Numbered from the stretch's first letter, positions 54,110 to 63,015 are shown. The stretch is DNA of 64,000 nucleotides from Pontiella desulfatans (GCF_900890425.1 NZ_CAAHFG010000001.1:2046001-2110000); one strand, 5' to 3'. Numbers and translations are program-made. Notes: generated by a model not told the origin, from the sequence alone.

Positions 54110-55642
54110 ATGAAAAAACGATCTGGACGAAATTTAATAAACGCTATGGCGGTCTGTGTAGCTGCTGTTACAGCGGTCAGCGCAAACTCGGCTTTTGCCC
54201 AAAGTAAAAAACAGCCTAATTTTCTGATTATCAGTGTCGATGATGTCAGCTGGTTTGAGCATAGCATTTATGGAACATCCGATGTCCCGACCCCAAACGT
54301 TGATCGAATCGCAAATGAGGGGATCCGCTTTAACCATGGGTACGTGAGTGCCCCCTCCTGCGGCCCCAGCCGCGCGGCCATGCTCTCCGGCAAACATTTT
54401 TGGCAGCTTGAACAGGGTGCCTTCATGCAGTCGTTCTTCCCTAAAAAATTTCCGACCTATCCGCTGATCCTGCAGGATAACGGTTATGAAACCTGCTCTG
54501 TCGGAAAAAACTGGGGGCCGGGAATTGCACCCAGCCGGGATGGACATCGATCCAGCGTCGCGGGCAAAAGTTATAACCATATCTCACGGGAAAATGCCGA
54601 AAAGACCCCGTATCTGTATCCTCGAGATTATTTAGCAGGAATAGAGCAGTTCCTGGCAGAGCGAAGTGCGGACAAACCGTTTTGTATTTGGGCCGGCATC
54701 TTTGAGCCGCATGGCCCCTGGATGAAATCAAAGGATGCCGTTTCACTGGCACAATCGGAATTCGGAGTCGATGTGAGATCATTGACCTGCGACTACTATG
54801 ATCACGCAAAAAATGCCGCTAACCCGCAGGGGCAAAATCCCGGGTATTATTACGAAATGCTGCACTATGACCGCACGGTCAAACGGATGCTTGATTCGTT
54901 AGAAGAAAAAGGGCTGTTGGATAATACCATGGTCATTTTTGTTGGTGACAACGGAACCTTCGTTCGCGGCGAAAATTTAAGCGGTTTCGAGCTGAACATC
55001 GTAGGAGATAATCAGACCCCCCGATCGAAAGCATCCGGTTATGACGCGGGTGTACACGTCCCCTTCTTCTTAATGTGGAAAGACCGAACTCCAGGGGGCC
55101 GGGTTGTTGATGACTTTGTATCCGCCATTGATATCGGGCCGACCGTACTCGATGCGGCGGGCGTTCCTATTCCGGAAGGTATGAGCGGCCGAAGCATGAT
55201 GAAAATCATCAATTCGACTAAATCAGGACAGGTTGATCCGAGTCGTGACACGATGATGACCGGAATGGAATTTCATTATGAAAACACCCTAATGCCTGCC
55301 AGCCGGAACATCAGGAACCAACGGTTTGAATATGTCATTCACTTTGAAAACGGCGGCGAGGAGTTCTATGACCTGAAAAATGATCCGTGGGAAACCAACA
55401 ATTTAATTAATGATCCTGAATACCGAGCCGAGATACAGCGCCTAAAGGCCAAAATGAAGAAGATCGGCCTTGAGCAGGGAGATCCCCGTTTTACTGGCGA
55501 AATGGATTTGTTTGACCACACGCACCAGTACTGCAATCAGGGTAAAGAGTCCCTTTTTAATAAAACGTGGCAGAATAATTTTAACCGTTCCTATGCCGAA
55601 GGTTTGAAGGCCGTCGGACTGCCGCCCGTACCGAGAAACTAA
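54110..55642 (+). CDS. Type I sulfatase, secreted
   Basis: A 510-residue protein with a signal peptide (ending ANSAFA) and GGAG seven bases upstream. Formylglycine site C84 in SCGPSRAAMLSGKHFWQLEQ; metal site in SVDDVSWFEHS and VGDNGTF. As in its paralogue at 43938, the active-site loop reads VGKNWGPG, with no GKWH His. The C-terminus (GDPRFTGEMDLFDHTHQYC) also matches that paralogue (GDPR/ADPR, GEMxLF). The presence of the same subgroup in two operons with opposite orientation suggests both operons act on related sulfated chains. It begins 13 bases after the previous sulfatase. Confidence 0.9.
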   Translation: MKKRSGRNLINAMAVCVAAVTAVSANSAFAQSKKQPNFLIISVDDVSWFEHSIYGTSDVPTPNVDRIANEGIRFNHGYVSAPSCGPSRAAMLSGKHFWQLEQGAFMQSFFPKKFPTYPLILQDNGYETCSVGKNWGPGIAPSRDGHRSSVAGKSYNHISRENAEKTPYLYPRDYLAGIEQFLAERSADKPFCIWAGIFEPHGPWMKSKDAVSLAQSEFGVDVRSLTCDYYDHAKNAANPQGQNPGYYYEMLHYDRTVKRMLDSLEEKGLLDNTMVIFVGDNGTFVRGENLSGFELNIVGDNQTPRSKASGYDAGVHVPFFLMWKDRTPGGRVVDDFVSAIDIGPTVLDAAGVPIPEGMSGRSMMKIINSTKSGQVDPSRDTMMTGMEFHYENTLMPASRNIRNQRFEYVIHFENGGEEFYDLKNDPWETNNLINDPEYRAEIQRLKAKMKKIGLEQGDPRFTGEMDLFDHTHQYCNQGKESLFNKTWQNNFNRSYAEGLKAVGLPPVPRN

Positions 55643-55643
55643 A

Positions 55644-57137
55644 ATTAAATATATAATCCAGCACTTATTTTTATCCATCGTATGTATGGCAGCGGGGACT
55701 TTTGCAGTTGGAGCGGATCGCGCCCCGAATGTGATTGTGATCCTGATGGATGACATGGGCTACGCCGATCTCGGGATCTATGGTCAGGAAAAAGATGTAA
55801 AGACACCGCACCTCGACCAGCTGGCGCGGGACGGTGTGTTGTGCACGGCGGGGTATATTACCGCGCCGCAGTGTGCTCCTTCGCGCATGGGATTGCTTAC
55901 CGGGAAATATCAGCAGCGCGCGGGATTCGATACCATTCCCGACCTGCCGATGCGCCTGGATGAGGTGACCATTGCCGAGCGGCTCCGGGAAGCGGGGTAT
56001 ACCACCGGCATGGTGGGTAAATGGCATTTGTGTCCTAGCTGGTGGTCTATCCCCTGGGCCCGCGAGCAGGGATTGGAAGCGCATATCACTACGGAAAACC
56101 CGCGCTTTCCCGGACAGGAATTCCTTCTTATGGATACGGGTGAAGTGGAAGAAAAAATGCGTGAATATTACCCCGGCCACCAAGGATTTGATGAATATTT
56201 TTATGGCCGGACGCAGGAGTATTGGCGGAACTTTTCGCGTACGGGAAAAACGCTGAGCACCCCCACGCAGTGGGAGCGCGAGGAGGGTTTTCGTGTAGAC
56301 ATTAAAACCGAGGCAGCCTTGGCGTTTATTGAGCGAAACAAAACCAATCCGTTCTTCCTCTATTTGGCTTACTACGCGCCGCATACACCGCTTGCATCCA
56401 CACCGGAATATCTTTCGCGCTTTTCTAAGGAAATGGTAGAGCGTCGCCGCTACGGTCTTTCGATGATTGCTGCAGTCGATGACGGGGTCGGTAAAATTCG
56501 CAAGCTGCTCCAGGAATACGGACTGGAGCAAAATACACTCATTTTTTTCCTGAGCGACAATGGCGCACCGCTTGATATGACCCTGCCTGACGAGCCGTTA
56601 AATAAGCCCTATGCCGTATGGGACGGCTCAAAAAACACCCCATGGATCGGCGAGAAAGGCATGCTTTCCGAAGGCGGGATCCGGGTGCCGTTTGTGGTCA
56701 GCTGGCCCGGCACATTCAAAGCCGGACAGGTTTGTGATCAGCCGGTTACCGCACTGGATATCGCACCGACGGCATTGGCGGCCGCGGGGCAGTCCATTCC
56801 GGCGGAATTGGACGGGATAGATCTCATCCCCTCGTTCAGTGCAAATTCCAACGGATTGCCGCAGCGCGATCTGTTCTGGCGTTTCTGGGGACAGAGCGCG
56901 ATCCGCCGCGGCAACTGGAAATATGTTTATTTGAGCGATGGTCGTGACGCACTGTACGATGTAAGCACGGATGCACACGAAGCGAAGAACCTGATCCGAA
57001 CGCATCCCGAAAAAGCCCAGCAGCTGCGCAGCGCGTTAAAAGAGTGGACCCATGAACTAATGCCCCCCGGCCTGAACCCCATATCGTTGAGTGAGAAGGA
57101 AAAGACGTGGTATCAGTTTTATGAAATCCTGGATTAA
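55644..57137 (+). CDS. Type I sulfatase; start codon probably ATT
   Basis: From the first ATG (55686) the protein would be 483 residues and lack a full export signal (MAAGTFAVGADRAPN). The frame upstream reads ATT AAA TAT ATA ATC CAG..., that is (M)KYIIQHLFLSIVCMAAGT, which restores a perfect signal peptide, so an ATT at 55644 (two bases after the previous stop) or a mutated ATG is likely. Formylglycine site Cys in QCAPSRMGLLTGKYQQRAGF (residue 63 from the ATG); metal site in MDDMGYADLG and LSDNGAPL; VGKWHLC for Lys/His. WDGSKNTPWIGEKGMLSEGG is a family hallmark. Paralogue of the sulfatase at 52549. Confidence 0.85.
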   Translation: MKYIIQHLFLSIVCMAAGTFAVGADRAPNVIVILMDDMGYADLGIYGQEKDVKTPHLDQLARDGVLCTAGYITAPQCAPSRMGLLTGKYQQRAGFDTIPDLPMRLDEVTIAERLREAGYTTGMVGKWHLCPSWWSIPWAREQGLEAHITTENPRFPGQEFLLMDTGEVEEKMREYYPGHQGFDEYFYGRTQEYWRNFSRTGKTLSTPTQWEREEGFRVDIKTEAALAFIERNKTNPFFLYLAYYAPHTPLASTPEYLSRFSKEMVERRRYGLSMIAAVDDGVGKIRKLLQEYGLEQNTLIFFLSDNGAPLDMTLPDEPLNKPYAVWDGSKNTPWIGEKGMLSEGGIRVPFVVSWPGTFKAGQVCDQPVTALDIAPTALAAAGQSIPAELDGIDLIPSFSANSNGLPQRDLFWRFWGQSAIRRGNWKYVYLSDGRDALYDVSTDAHEAKNLIRTHPEKAQQLRSALKEWTHELMPPGLNPISLSEKEKTWYQFYEILD

Positions 57138-57158
57138 ATGATACCGATCTTTAGTAAA

Positions 57159-57180
57159 AGCCGAGGCGGAAGCCACGGCT
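57159..57180 (+). terminator. Stem-loop between sulfatase and aldo/keto reductase
   Basis: AGCCGAGGC and GCCACGGCT pair around GGAA, with one A-A mismatch. No T-run follows, so it may be a processing or attenuation structure rather than a terminator. Confidence 0.35.
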
Positions 57181-57223
57181 GAAATCAACTGACCATTAAA
57201 TATCAACCCACCGGAACAAAACG

Positions 57224-58234
57224 ATGAAAACAAATGACCATTTACCCATGGAACCCTATGCACCGCATTCAGACCGCTACAACGAATCCTTTTACCGCAC
57301 CTGTGGTATGAGCGGTATCCAACTGCCTAAATTAACGCTGGGCCTTTGGCATAACTTTGGGGATGCGGACAATCTGCACGAAGGCCGCAACATGCTGCGC
57401 CGCGCCTTTGATCTCGGAATCAACCATTTTGATTTAGCGAACAACTATGGCCCTCCCTATGGCAGTGCGGAACAAAATTTCGGCACCATTTTCAAGCAGG
57501 ATTTTGAGGCCTACAGGCATGAACTATTCATTGCAACCAAAGCTGGGTACGACATGTGGCCCGGGCCGTTTGGTCGTGGAGGGTGCAAGAAATATCTCAT
57601 CAACAGTCTGGATTTAAGCCTGAAAAGAATGCAGTTGGATTACGTTGATCTCTTCTATCATCACACACCGGATCCATCCACGCCGGTTGAAGAGACGGCC
57701 GACGCGTTGGCGCTGATGCATCAGCAAGGAAAAGCGCTCTATATCGGCATTTCAAACTATTACACCCCGGAAATCGCAAACCCGATGGTGAAAGCCCTGA
57801 ACGATCGCGGAGTCCCCCTCTTCATCAATCAATTAAGATACAATCCGCTCGATCGAAAAGCAGAAGCCTTGTTTCCGATCTGCGAAAAAGAAGGCTTTGG
57901 CGTCATCGCCTTTTCTCCGCTGGCCCAGGGTGTCTTAAGTGGAAAGTATAAAAAAGGGATTCCTGAAAATTCCAGAGCGGCCAATAGCGCATCCTACTTA
58001 GCCAATGGTCTCGAAAAAAGCTTCATCGAAAAAGCCATTCAACTGGAAGAGCTCGCCAGCGAAGCCGGACTCACCCTCATCGAACTCACCTTCCTATGGA
58101 TTCTAAGAAATAAAGCGGTAGCCTCCGTATTGGCCGGTGCCAGCAATGTCAAACAGATCGAACAGAATGTGGAAGCCCTTGAAAAGCCCCCGCTGGACGA
58201 GGAGGTAATACGACAGTTGGATCAAATCATATAG
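57224..58234 (+). CDS. Aldo/keto reductase, YghZ/glyceraldehyde-3-phosphate reductase-like
   Basis: A 336-residue cytoplasmic NADPH-dependent (alpha/beta)8 enzyme. The catalytic tetrad is visible: Asp and Tyr in HFDLANNYGPPYG, Lys in FIATKAGYD, His in LFYHHTPDP. The opening (YNESFYRTCGMSGIQLPKLT) and MWPGPFGRGGCKKYLINSLD match the YghZ/AKR14 and potassium-channel beta-subunit-like group. In this setting it probably reduces an aldehyde from deoxy-sugar breakdown, for example lactaldehyde from rhamnose or fucose (inference). It ends the + strand run. The only ribosome site is a weak GGAA, so translation may be modest. Confidence 0.88.
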   Translation: MKTNDHLPMEPYAPHSDRYNESFYRTCGMSGIQLPKLTLGLWHNFGDADNLHEGRNMLRRAFDLGINHFDLANNYGPPYGSAEQNFGTIFKQDFEAYRHELFIATKAGYDMWPGPFGRGGCKKYLINSLDLSLKRMQLDYVDLFYHHTPDPSTPVEETADALALMHQQGKALYIGISNYYTPEIANPMVKALNDRGVPLFINQLRYNPLDRKAEALFPICEKEGFGVIAFSPLAQGVLSGKYKKGIPENSRAANSASYLANGLEKSFIEKAIQLEELASEAGLTLIELTFLWILRNKAVASVLAGASNVKQIEQNVEALEKPPLDEEVIRQLDQII

Positions 58235-58263
58235 AACTGCCGGATTCATTCCGCGAAGGGATC

Positions 58264-58294
58264 GCCTGCTGAACCTCAATACCGTTCGGCAGGC
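58264..58294. terminator. Stem-loop between convergent genes
   Basis: GCCTGCTGAAC pairs with GTTCGGCAGGC (11 bp with one T-G position) around a 9-base loop, midway between the ends of the genes at 58234 and 58343. It has no clear T-run on either side; a bidirectional terminator is plausible. Confidence 0.55.
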
Positions 58295-58342
58295 AGATCC
58301 TCAGTTCATCAACTGGAGTGTTGGGTATCAGACTCCTGACCA

Positions 58343-60235
58343 CTACTTCACTTTATTACTTGTTCCATTCAACTCATTCAGCGCACGATTGGTAACCCGT
58401 ACACGATATTTTCCGTCGGAGAGAAAGCCCTTCTGATAGTTCAGCCCCTCTTTCATCTCTTCGATAACCGGTCGGGCCATCTCATCGATCTCATCCAATG
58501 CAATGGCCGCGTGAAGCCGTTCCCACTGTGCTCCGTTTTTCATCTCATTGATGAGTACTGGCAGGGCCTTGTCGGGCATGTTCATGCGGCAGAGTGCACG
58601 TGCTGCCGCGGTGCGTACCGCGGATGATTCATCATCAAGCAGTTCGGTGATCGGCTTTGCTGCACTTTTCTTTGCGTCCTCGCCGATATTGCCGATGCCG
58701 GTTGCGCCCCAGTAGCGGATGGCGCTGTCTTTATCCTGCAAGGCGGCAACAAGTTGCGGCAGGGCCTCTGGCCCACCAGAGGCCGCCGCAGCGATGGCTC
58801 CTAGTTTCTCGAGATAGTCAACGGAATCCGCCTGCCTGAGAATCGCATATTCAGACCCGGCCTCTTTTACCTTTTCGTGAATGATCGGTTCCGGAATCAA
58901 CCCGAGGTCGCGAGTCTCCTGCACCCACTTAAGGTGCGCTGTGCGTAAGCGTTCAAGGGTTTTTCGGTGTGCTGGGAGTGCGGCTAGATTGTTCAGGTTG
59001 TGAGGGTCGGCGACGTAGTCGTAGAGTTCCTCAACCGGCTTCGTCGGATTGAAATATCTCTCCGCTTCCGGCGGCAGTTTTCCGGCTTCATGAAGTGTGC
59101 GCAGCTCCTGCATGGTTGCGCCCCTCTCTGGTGAGTTCATATATTGGTAGTATGTTTTGAGCGGTTCATAGTTGCGTATGTAGAGGTACTGCTTGTCCCT
59201 GACCGATCGGATAATGTCGTAGCGCTCATCCATTCGGTCGCGGCAGCCGTAGGCATAGTCCCGTTGCTCCGGCAGCTTATCGCCGAGGAAGGGTACGCCC
59301 TGGACATAATCGGGAATATCCACTCCGATTAAATTGAGCATGGTCGGTCCGAAATCGATGGAGTTCACCAGCCGGTCTGTAACAGATCCCGGCACGCCCT
59401 GTCCCTCAGCGCGGTACTTTTCCGGTATGCGGATAACCAGTGGAATGTGAGTGCCGGAGTTGTATAACCAGCGCTTGGAGCGAGGGAGGCCAACGCCATG
59501 ATCGGACCAGAACACGATGATGGTATCTTCATATAAGCCGTCATTCTTGAGCTGCTGGATTAGGTTTCCTGCCCATTCATCCATCGCGGTAATCAGCTCG
59601 TAGTTGCGCTTCCAGTCTTCACGCACGGTGGGTGTATCGGGGAAGTAGGGAGGCGGCTCCAGTTTCTTCGGGTCCTGGCGCTTTTCGATGCTGATATTTT
59701 TGGTTACGCTGATGTATTTAAGTTCATTTGCGATACCGGACTCATGGCATCCAGTGTAGTTGAAGATGGCAAAGAAAGGCTGGCTTTTATCCGCGCGTTT
59801 ACGCCAGTGGGCCTGGCCGCCGGATTCATCCCAGGTCCCCTTGGGCTTTTCGAACTGGTAGTGCTCCTTGCCGTTGTTTACGCAGTAATACCCCGCTTTG
59901 CGCATAGCGTAGGGAAAGGGTTTGATGGAGTCCGGCGGCGTTGCCTCGCAGAACATGTGCTGGGTTCCGAGGCTGGTCTGGTACATGCCGCTTATAATAC
60001 CGCTGCGGCAGGGGGCGCAGACTCCCGCTGTTGTGAAAGCGCGCGTGTAGAGCACACCCTCATCGGCAAGCTTGTCAATGTTCGGTGTGATGGCATGCCG
60101 ATCACCGTAGCAGCCAAAATGGGCACTGATGTCCTCCGCCGAGAGCCACAGGATATTCGGCCTCTTCTGCGCGGCGCAGACGCTTGCGACAACCAAAACC
60201 AACGATATGAAGATATAACGATGACAACGTTTCAT
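58343..60235 (-). CDS. Sulfatase with C-terminal HEAT-like repeats, secreted
   Basis: A 630-residue protein with a signal peptide (ending SVCAA) and AAGGAAG seven bases upstream. Formylglycine site C73 in VCAPCRSGIISGMY: the C-x-P-x-R core holds, with an unusual Cys at the fourth position. LSAEDIS and WSDHGVGLPRSKRW give metal and substrate contacts like the N-sulfoglucosamine sulfohydrolase group. From about 470, ILRQADSVDYLEKLGAIAAA and then VRTAAARALCRM, WERLHAAIALDEID are HEAT-type helices, probably for protein or polysaccharide binding. It shares this architecture with 29108-31651 (DLGLVPE/DLGLIPE, VRYWGA/IRYWGA). Confidence 0.88.
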   Translation of the reverse strand: MKRCHRYIFISLVLVVASVCAAQKRPNILWLSAEDISAHFGCYGDRHAITPNIDKLADEGVLYTRAFTTAGVCAPCRSGIISGMYQTSLGTQHMFCEATPPDSIKPFPYAMRKAGYYCVNNGKEHYQFEKPKGTWDESGGQAHWRKRADKSQPFFAIFNYTGCHESGIANELKYISVTKNISIEKRQDPKKLEPPPYFPDTPTVREDWKRNYELITAMDEWAGNLIQQLKNDGLYEDTIIVFWSDHGVGLPRSKRWLYNSGTHIPLVIRIPEKYRAEGQGVPGSVTDRLVNSIDFGPTMLNLIGVDIPDYVQGVPFLGDKLPEQRDYAYGCRDRMDERYDIIRSVRDKQYLYIRNYEPLKTYYQYMNSPERGATMQELRTLHEAGKLPPEAERYFNPTKPVEELYDYVADPHNLNNLAALPAHRKTLERLRTAHLKWVQETRDLGLIPEPIIHEKVKEAGSEYAILRQADSVDYLEKLGAIAAAASGGPEALPQLVAALQDKDSAIRYWGATGIGNIGEDAKKSAAKPITELLDDESSAVRTAAARALCRMNMPDKALPVLINEMKNGAQWERLHAAIALDEIDEMARPVIEEMKEGLNYQKGFLSDGKYRVRVTNRALNELNGTSNKVK

Positions 60236-60300
60236 AAATAAACTTCCTTTTTACACAATGAAGGATTTCTCCTTAATTATTCAGAACCCAAAAGGAGTCG

Positions 60301-60342
60301 GTCCCGTATGCAATACTCTTCTCCATTACTTCATAACGGGAC
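60301..60342 (-). other. Stem-loop between two sulfatase genes
   Basis: GTCCCGTATG (60301-60310) pairs with CATAACGGGAC (60332-60342), one bulged A, loop 21 bases. It sits past the stop of the gene at 60358 and before the start at 60235; it may be a weak terminator or mRNA-stability element. Confidence 0.35.
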
Positions 60343-60357
60343 TCTGACCTTACTTCC

Positions 60358-61992
60358 TTAAGGCTGCACGCTGTAGATCAGCTCCATCCACTTGGCCCGT
60401 TCCCAATAGTTCGGCGGTGGCAATTCCAGCGAATAGCGATATGCGCGGTCACGAAGCTCATTGACCTGCGGGCGGTGCTTATCGGCAACATTGTTCCGCT
60501 CGCCGGGATCCTTGTTCATGGAATAAAGCTCAAAAACCGCCGGGCCGCCCATGGGCATATCGCGATAGTGATGCGGCTCGATATCGCTCGTAAAGCGCAA
60601 GGCCCAGTCGTCGGTCACCACCAACCAGGCACCGGGATCCTTGCTGGTCATCAGCGGCAGGAATTGGCGGTTGTGCACGGTTTCGGCCTCGAAGCCCCAG
60701 AAGCGGGAGTGCAGACCGAACCAGATCAGCTGATCGTGCGGCCCCTTCTTTGCACCCTCGATCAACGGCAGCAGGGACCGGCCGTCGAGCCCATCGGGAA
60801 CAGCCACTCCGGCAGCATCCAGCGCGGTCGGCATCAGGTCGAGCAGCGAGGCCAGTTCGTCGGTTTGACGGCCGGCCTTTATGCGGGCGGGCCAGTGAAC
60901 CACCATCGGGACGCGGATGCCGCCTAAGGTGTACTGCCCTTTCTGACCGCGGTGCGGCGCGTTACCCGGCAGCGTGTTGTCACGCGAAACCGATCCCCCG
61001 TTGTCCGATGTGAAAACAATGACCGTGTTGTCGAGCTGGCCCTTCGCCTCCAGTTTTTCGACGATGCGGCGGATCCCTTCATCAACCGCATAAAGATGGC
61101 CGTAGAAATTTTTGAGCAGTTCCGGCGCATCGGCAAACGGTTCCATGTATCGGGCGGGCGGGTTCGGGAACAGCGGCCCGTGCACCGCATGCACATGCAG
61201 GTTCACAAAGAACGGCTTGCCCTGTTCCGTGGCCGTATCGATAAAGTCGAGCGTCTTCTGCGTGAAGGTTTCGGTATTATAGCCCTTCTGCTGCCCGGCC
61301 GGTGTGAATCCGTCCCACACATTCCATGCGTCATAAAAAACCGACTGGTGGTAATTGTAGCCATAATAATAGTCGAACCCGTTGTTCAGCGGGTGCAGGT
61401 CGGCTGGCACCGACCCGAAATATCCAACCTCATCGAGCATTTGCCGCTCTGTCTTTTCGGTCTGTTGCTTATACGCTTGGCGGGTGCGGTCGCCCAGCTC
61501 TTCGTCCAGCTTACCGAGATGCCATTTGCCGATGTGCGCCGTGGCATAGCCCGCCTTTTTGAGGTGCGGCATCAGAATCTTTTCCGGGGGCAACGCACGG
61601 GGCGCATCCGTAATATCCTTGTTGCGGTAAATGCCGAAACGGTTCGGGTGCATCCCGCTCGCCATGCCAACGCGCGACGGATTGCATAAGGCACTCGCCG
61701 CAAACGCTCGGCTGAACACCAGTCCCTCATCCGCCAGGCGCGATATCGTCGGCATCGCCTTGCGCGCCGCCTCCAGCGCCTCCGCGCCGGAATAGGCATC
61801 GCCTTGATTCAGCCGCTTCACATAACTCACAAACTTCGGATCAAAATCGGATTCCGCCAGCTCTTCAACCATCGGCGCAAACTGTCCAACGCCCATGTCG
61901 TCCGTCATAATGATGATAAAATTGGGTTTTTCCGCCGCCTGAATACATCCTGCAATCAACAGCCCGCCTACAATCCATTTTGTTTTTGTCAT
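60358..61992 (-). CDS. Type I sulfatase, secreted
   Basis: 544 residues from the ATG at 61992 (GAAGG about ten bases upstream; the frame start 42 bases earlier has no site), with a signal peptide (ending GCIQA). Formylglycine site C103 in LCNPSRVGMASGMH; metal site in MTDDMGVGQFAP and FTSDNGGSVSR; HIGKWHLG for Lys/His. It is nearly identical in layout to the sulfatase at 42287 (same Cys number, FDYYYGYNYHQS, NAPHRGQKGQYTLGG), though here the Gly after the Cys loop is kept. First gene after the element at 62091, so it is controlled like the transporter operon that contains its paralogue. Confidence 0.9.
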   Translation of the reverse strand: MTKTKWIVGGLLIAGCIQAAEKPNFIIIMTDDMGVGQFAPMVEELAESDFDPKFVSYVKRLNQGDAYSGAEALEAARKAMPTISRLADEGLVFSRAFAASALCNPSRVGMASGMHPNRFGIYRNKDITDAPRALPPEKILMPHLKKAGYATAHIGKWHLGKLDEELGDRTRQAYKQQTEKTERQMLDEVGYFGSVPADLHPLNNGFDYYYGYNYHQSVFYDAWNVWDGFTPAGQQKGYNTETFTQKTLDFIDTATEQGKPFFVNLHVHAVHGPLFPNPPARYMEPFADAPELLKNFYGHLYAVDEGIRRIVEKLEAKGQLDNTVIVFTSDNGGSVSRDNTLPGNAPHRGQKGQYTLGGIRVPMVVHWPARIKAGRQTDELASLLDLMPTALDAAGVAVPDGLDGRSLLPLIEGAKKGPHDQLIWFGLHSRFWGFEAETVHNRQFLPLMTSKDPGAWLVVTDDWALRFTSDIEPHHYRDMPMGGPAVFELYSMNKDPGERNNVADKHRPQVNELRDRAYRYSLELPPPNYWERAKWMELIYSVQP

Positions 61993-62090
61993 TTTTTTTA
62001 ACCTTCGTTTCACGCTTTCGCCAAAACAGCCCACAGGGGACGACCATCCCTTTTCTCACTTGAATATCAAAATAGTAAAAACCCACGCCC

Positions 62091-62115
62091 GGCGTCTATC
62101 CGTCAAATAACCGAG
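62091..62115 (-). promoter_or_regulatory. Conserved upstream element D
   Basis: GGCGTCTATCC, then GTCAAATAACCGAG, on the + strand, 99-123 bases upstream of the start at 61992. It differs from the consensus of elements A-C at about one base (AAATAA for AAACAA). Probable promoter/operator of the two-sulfatase unit. Confidence 0.55.
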
Positions 62116-62141
62116 ACCGCGACCCTCAAGACGGGCAAGCA

Positions 62142-63002
62142 TCACTTTCGCACATCCTCCAACCGCGTACCGATGCGAACATCGTCCACCTCCAGCATGG
62201 ATCCACCGCGCCCGGAAGCCGCGAACTGAAGGCGGTCAAAGGTAAACTCACCCTTAAACGCCACGACCGGCTCAGCGAGCTCGCGTTCCGGGTTAAGGTA
62301 CACCTTGAGTGTATCGTTGCCGGTGGTGCCGAGATCGAATTCAAACAGGACCTTGACCGTTTTCCCATCATTGTCGGCCAATCGCGTTTTCGGATTCCGC
62401 CGAACCGTATCGGTATGATCCAGGAAAATGCCGTCATTGCGAATTTCCAGCGACAGGGGCTGTGCCGCTTTACTGGAAACCCAACCGTTCTGACGCAGCC
62501 AGTTAACCTCCCCCACGCACTCGGATTCCGAGCCTTGGAATTTCAGATCCATAGAGGCAAAGAGTTGCCCGCGCGAGTGTGGAACGAGGAAATAACGGGT
62601 GCGCGACGCAGCTTCCGTTGCCCCGGAACGTAGGGTCAGCACATCGTTTTCGACCGAGACATTTCCTTGCGTATCCAACTTCGGGAGAAATGCATCCAGT
62701 TCACCAACGGCCGGTTTTCCAAAATGCTCAAATGCCGGGAGTCCAAAGTGCTGGGCGGTCTGAACGCGCACCTCTTTTGTGCCCGTCTTCGTGGTGTAGT
62801 CTTGATAGGTGTAGAACGCGGCATCCTGTTTGGATACATACTCCGCCAGGAAATCGCACTGCTCCGGCGTAAAATCCTCCGACATGTTCGCCATGTGGGC
62901 ATAAACCGGAACCGTGTCCCAACAGAAGGGTACATTGTGTTTTTGAGCGCCAAGGCCCGCAAACGGCAAGGCAAGGGTAAGTGCAACAAACTGGTTCATC
63001 AT
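62142..63002 (-). CDS. Chimeric secreted protein: GHL15-like N-terminus plus beta-sandwich
   Basis: About 286 residues from the ATG at 63002 (GGGAG seven bases upstream; the longer frame overlaps the next gene), with a signal peptide (ending GLGAQ). Residues about 20-85 resemble the start of the GHL15-like protein at 2864: FCWDTVPVYAHMAN...FTPEQCDFLAE against FSWDATPRYYMFGN...LTPEQVKFIAG. The rest of that barrel, with its presumed catalytic residues, is missing. Instead a beta-sandwich follows (VENDVLTLRSGA, GQLFASMDLKFQG, KVLFEFDLGTTGNDTLKVYL), as in LamG-like accessory domains. It may be a fusion left by deletion, or a real binding protein. It lies 14 bases after the GH28-like gene. Confidence 0.55.
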   Translation of the reverse strand: MMNQFVALTLALPFAGLGAQKHNVPFCWDTVPVYAHMANMSEDFTPEQCDFLAEYVSKQDAAFYTYQDYTTKTGTKEVRVQTAQHFGLPAFEHFGKPAVGELDAFLPKLDTQGNVSVENDVLTLRSGATEAASRTRYFLVPHSRGQLFASMDLKFQGSESECVGEVNWLRQNGWVSSKAAQPLSLEIRNDGIFLDHTDTVRRNPKTRLADNDGKTVKVLFEFDLGTTGNDTLKVYLNPERELAEPVVAFKGEFTFDRLQFAASGRGGSMLEVDDVRIGTRLEDVRK

Positions 63003-63015
63003 GCAACAGCTCCCA

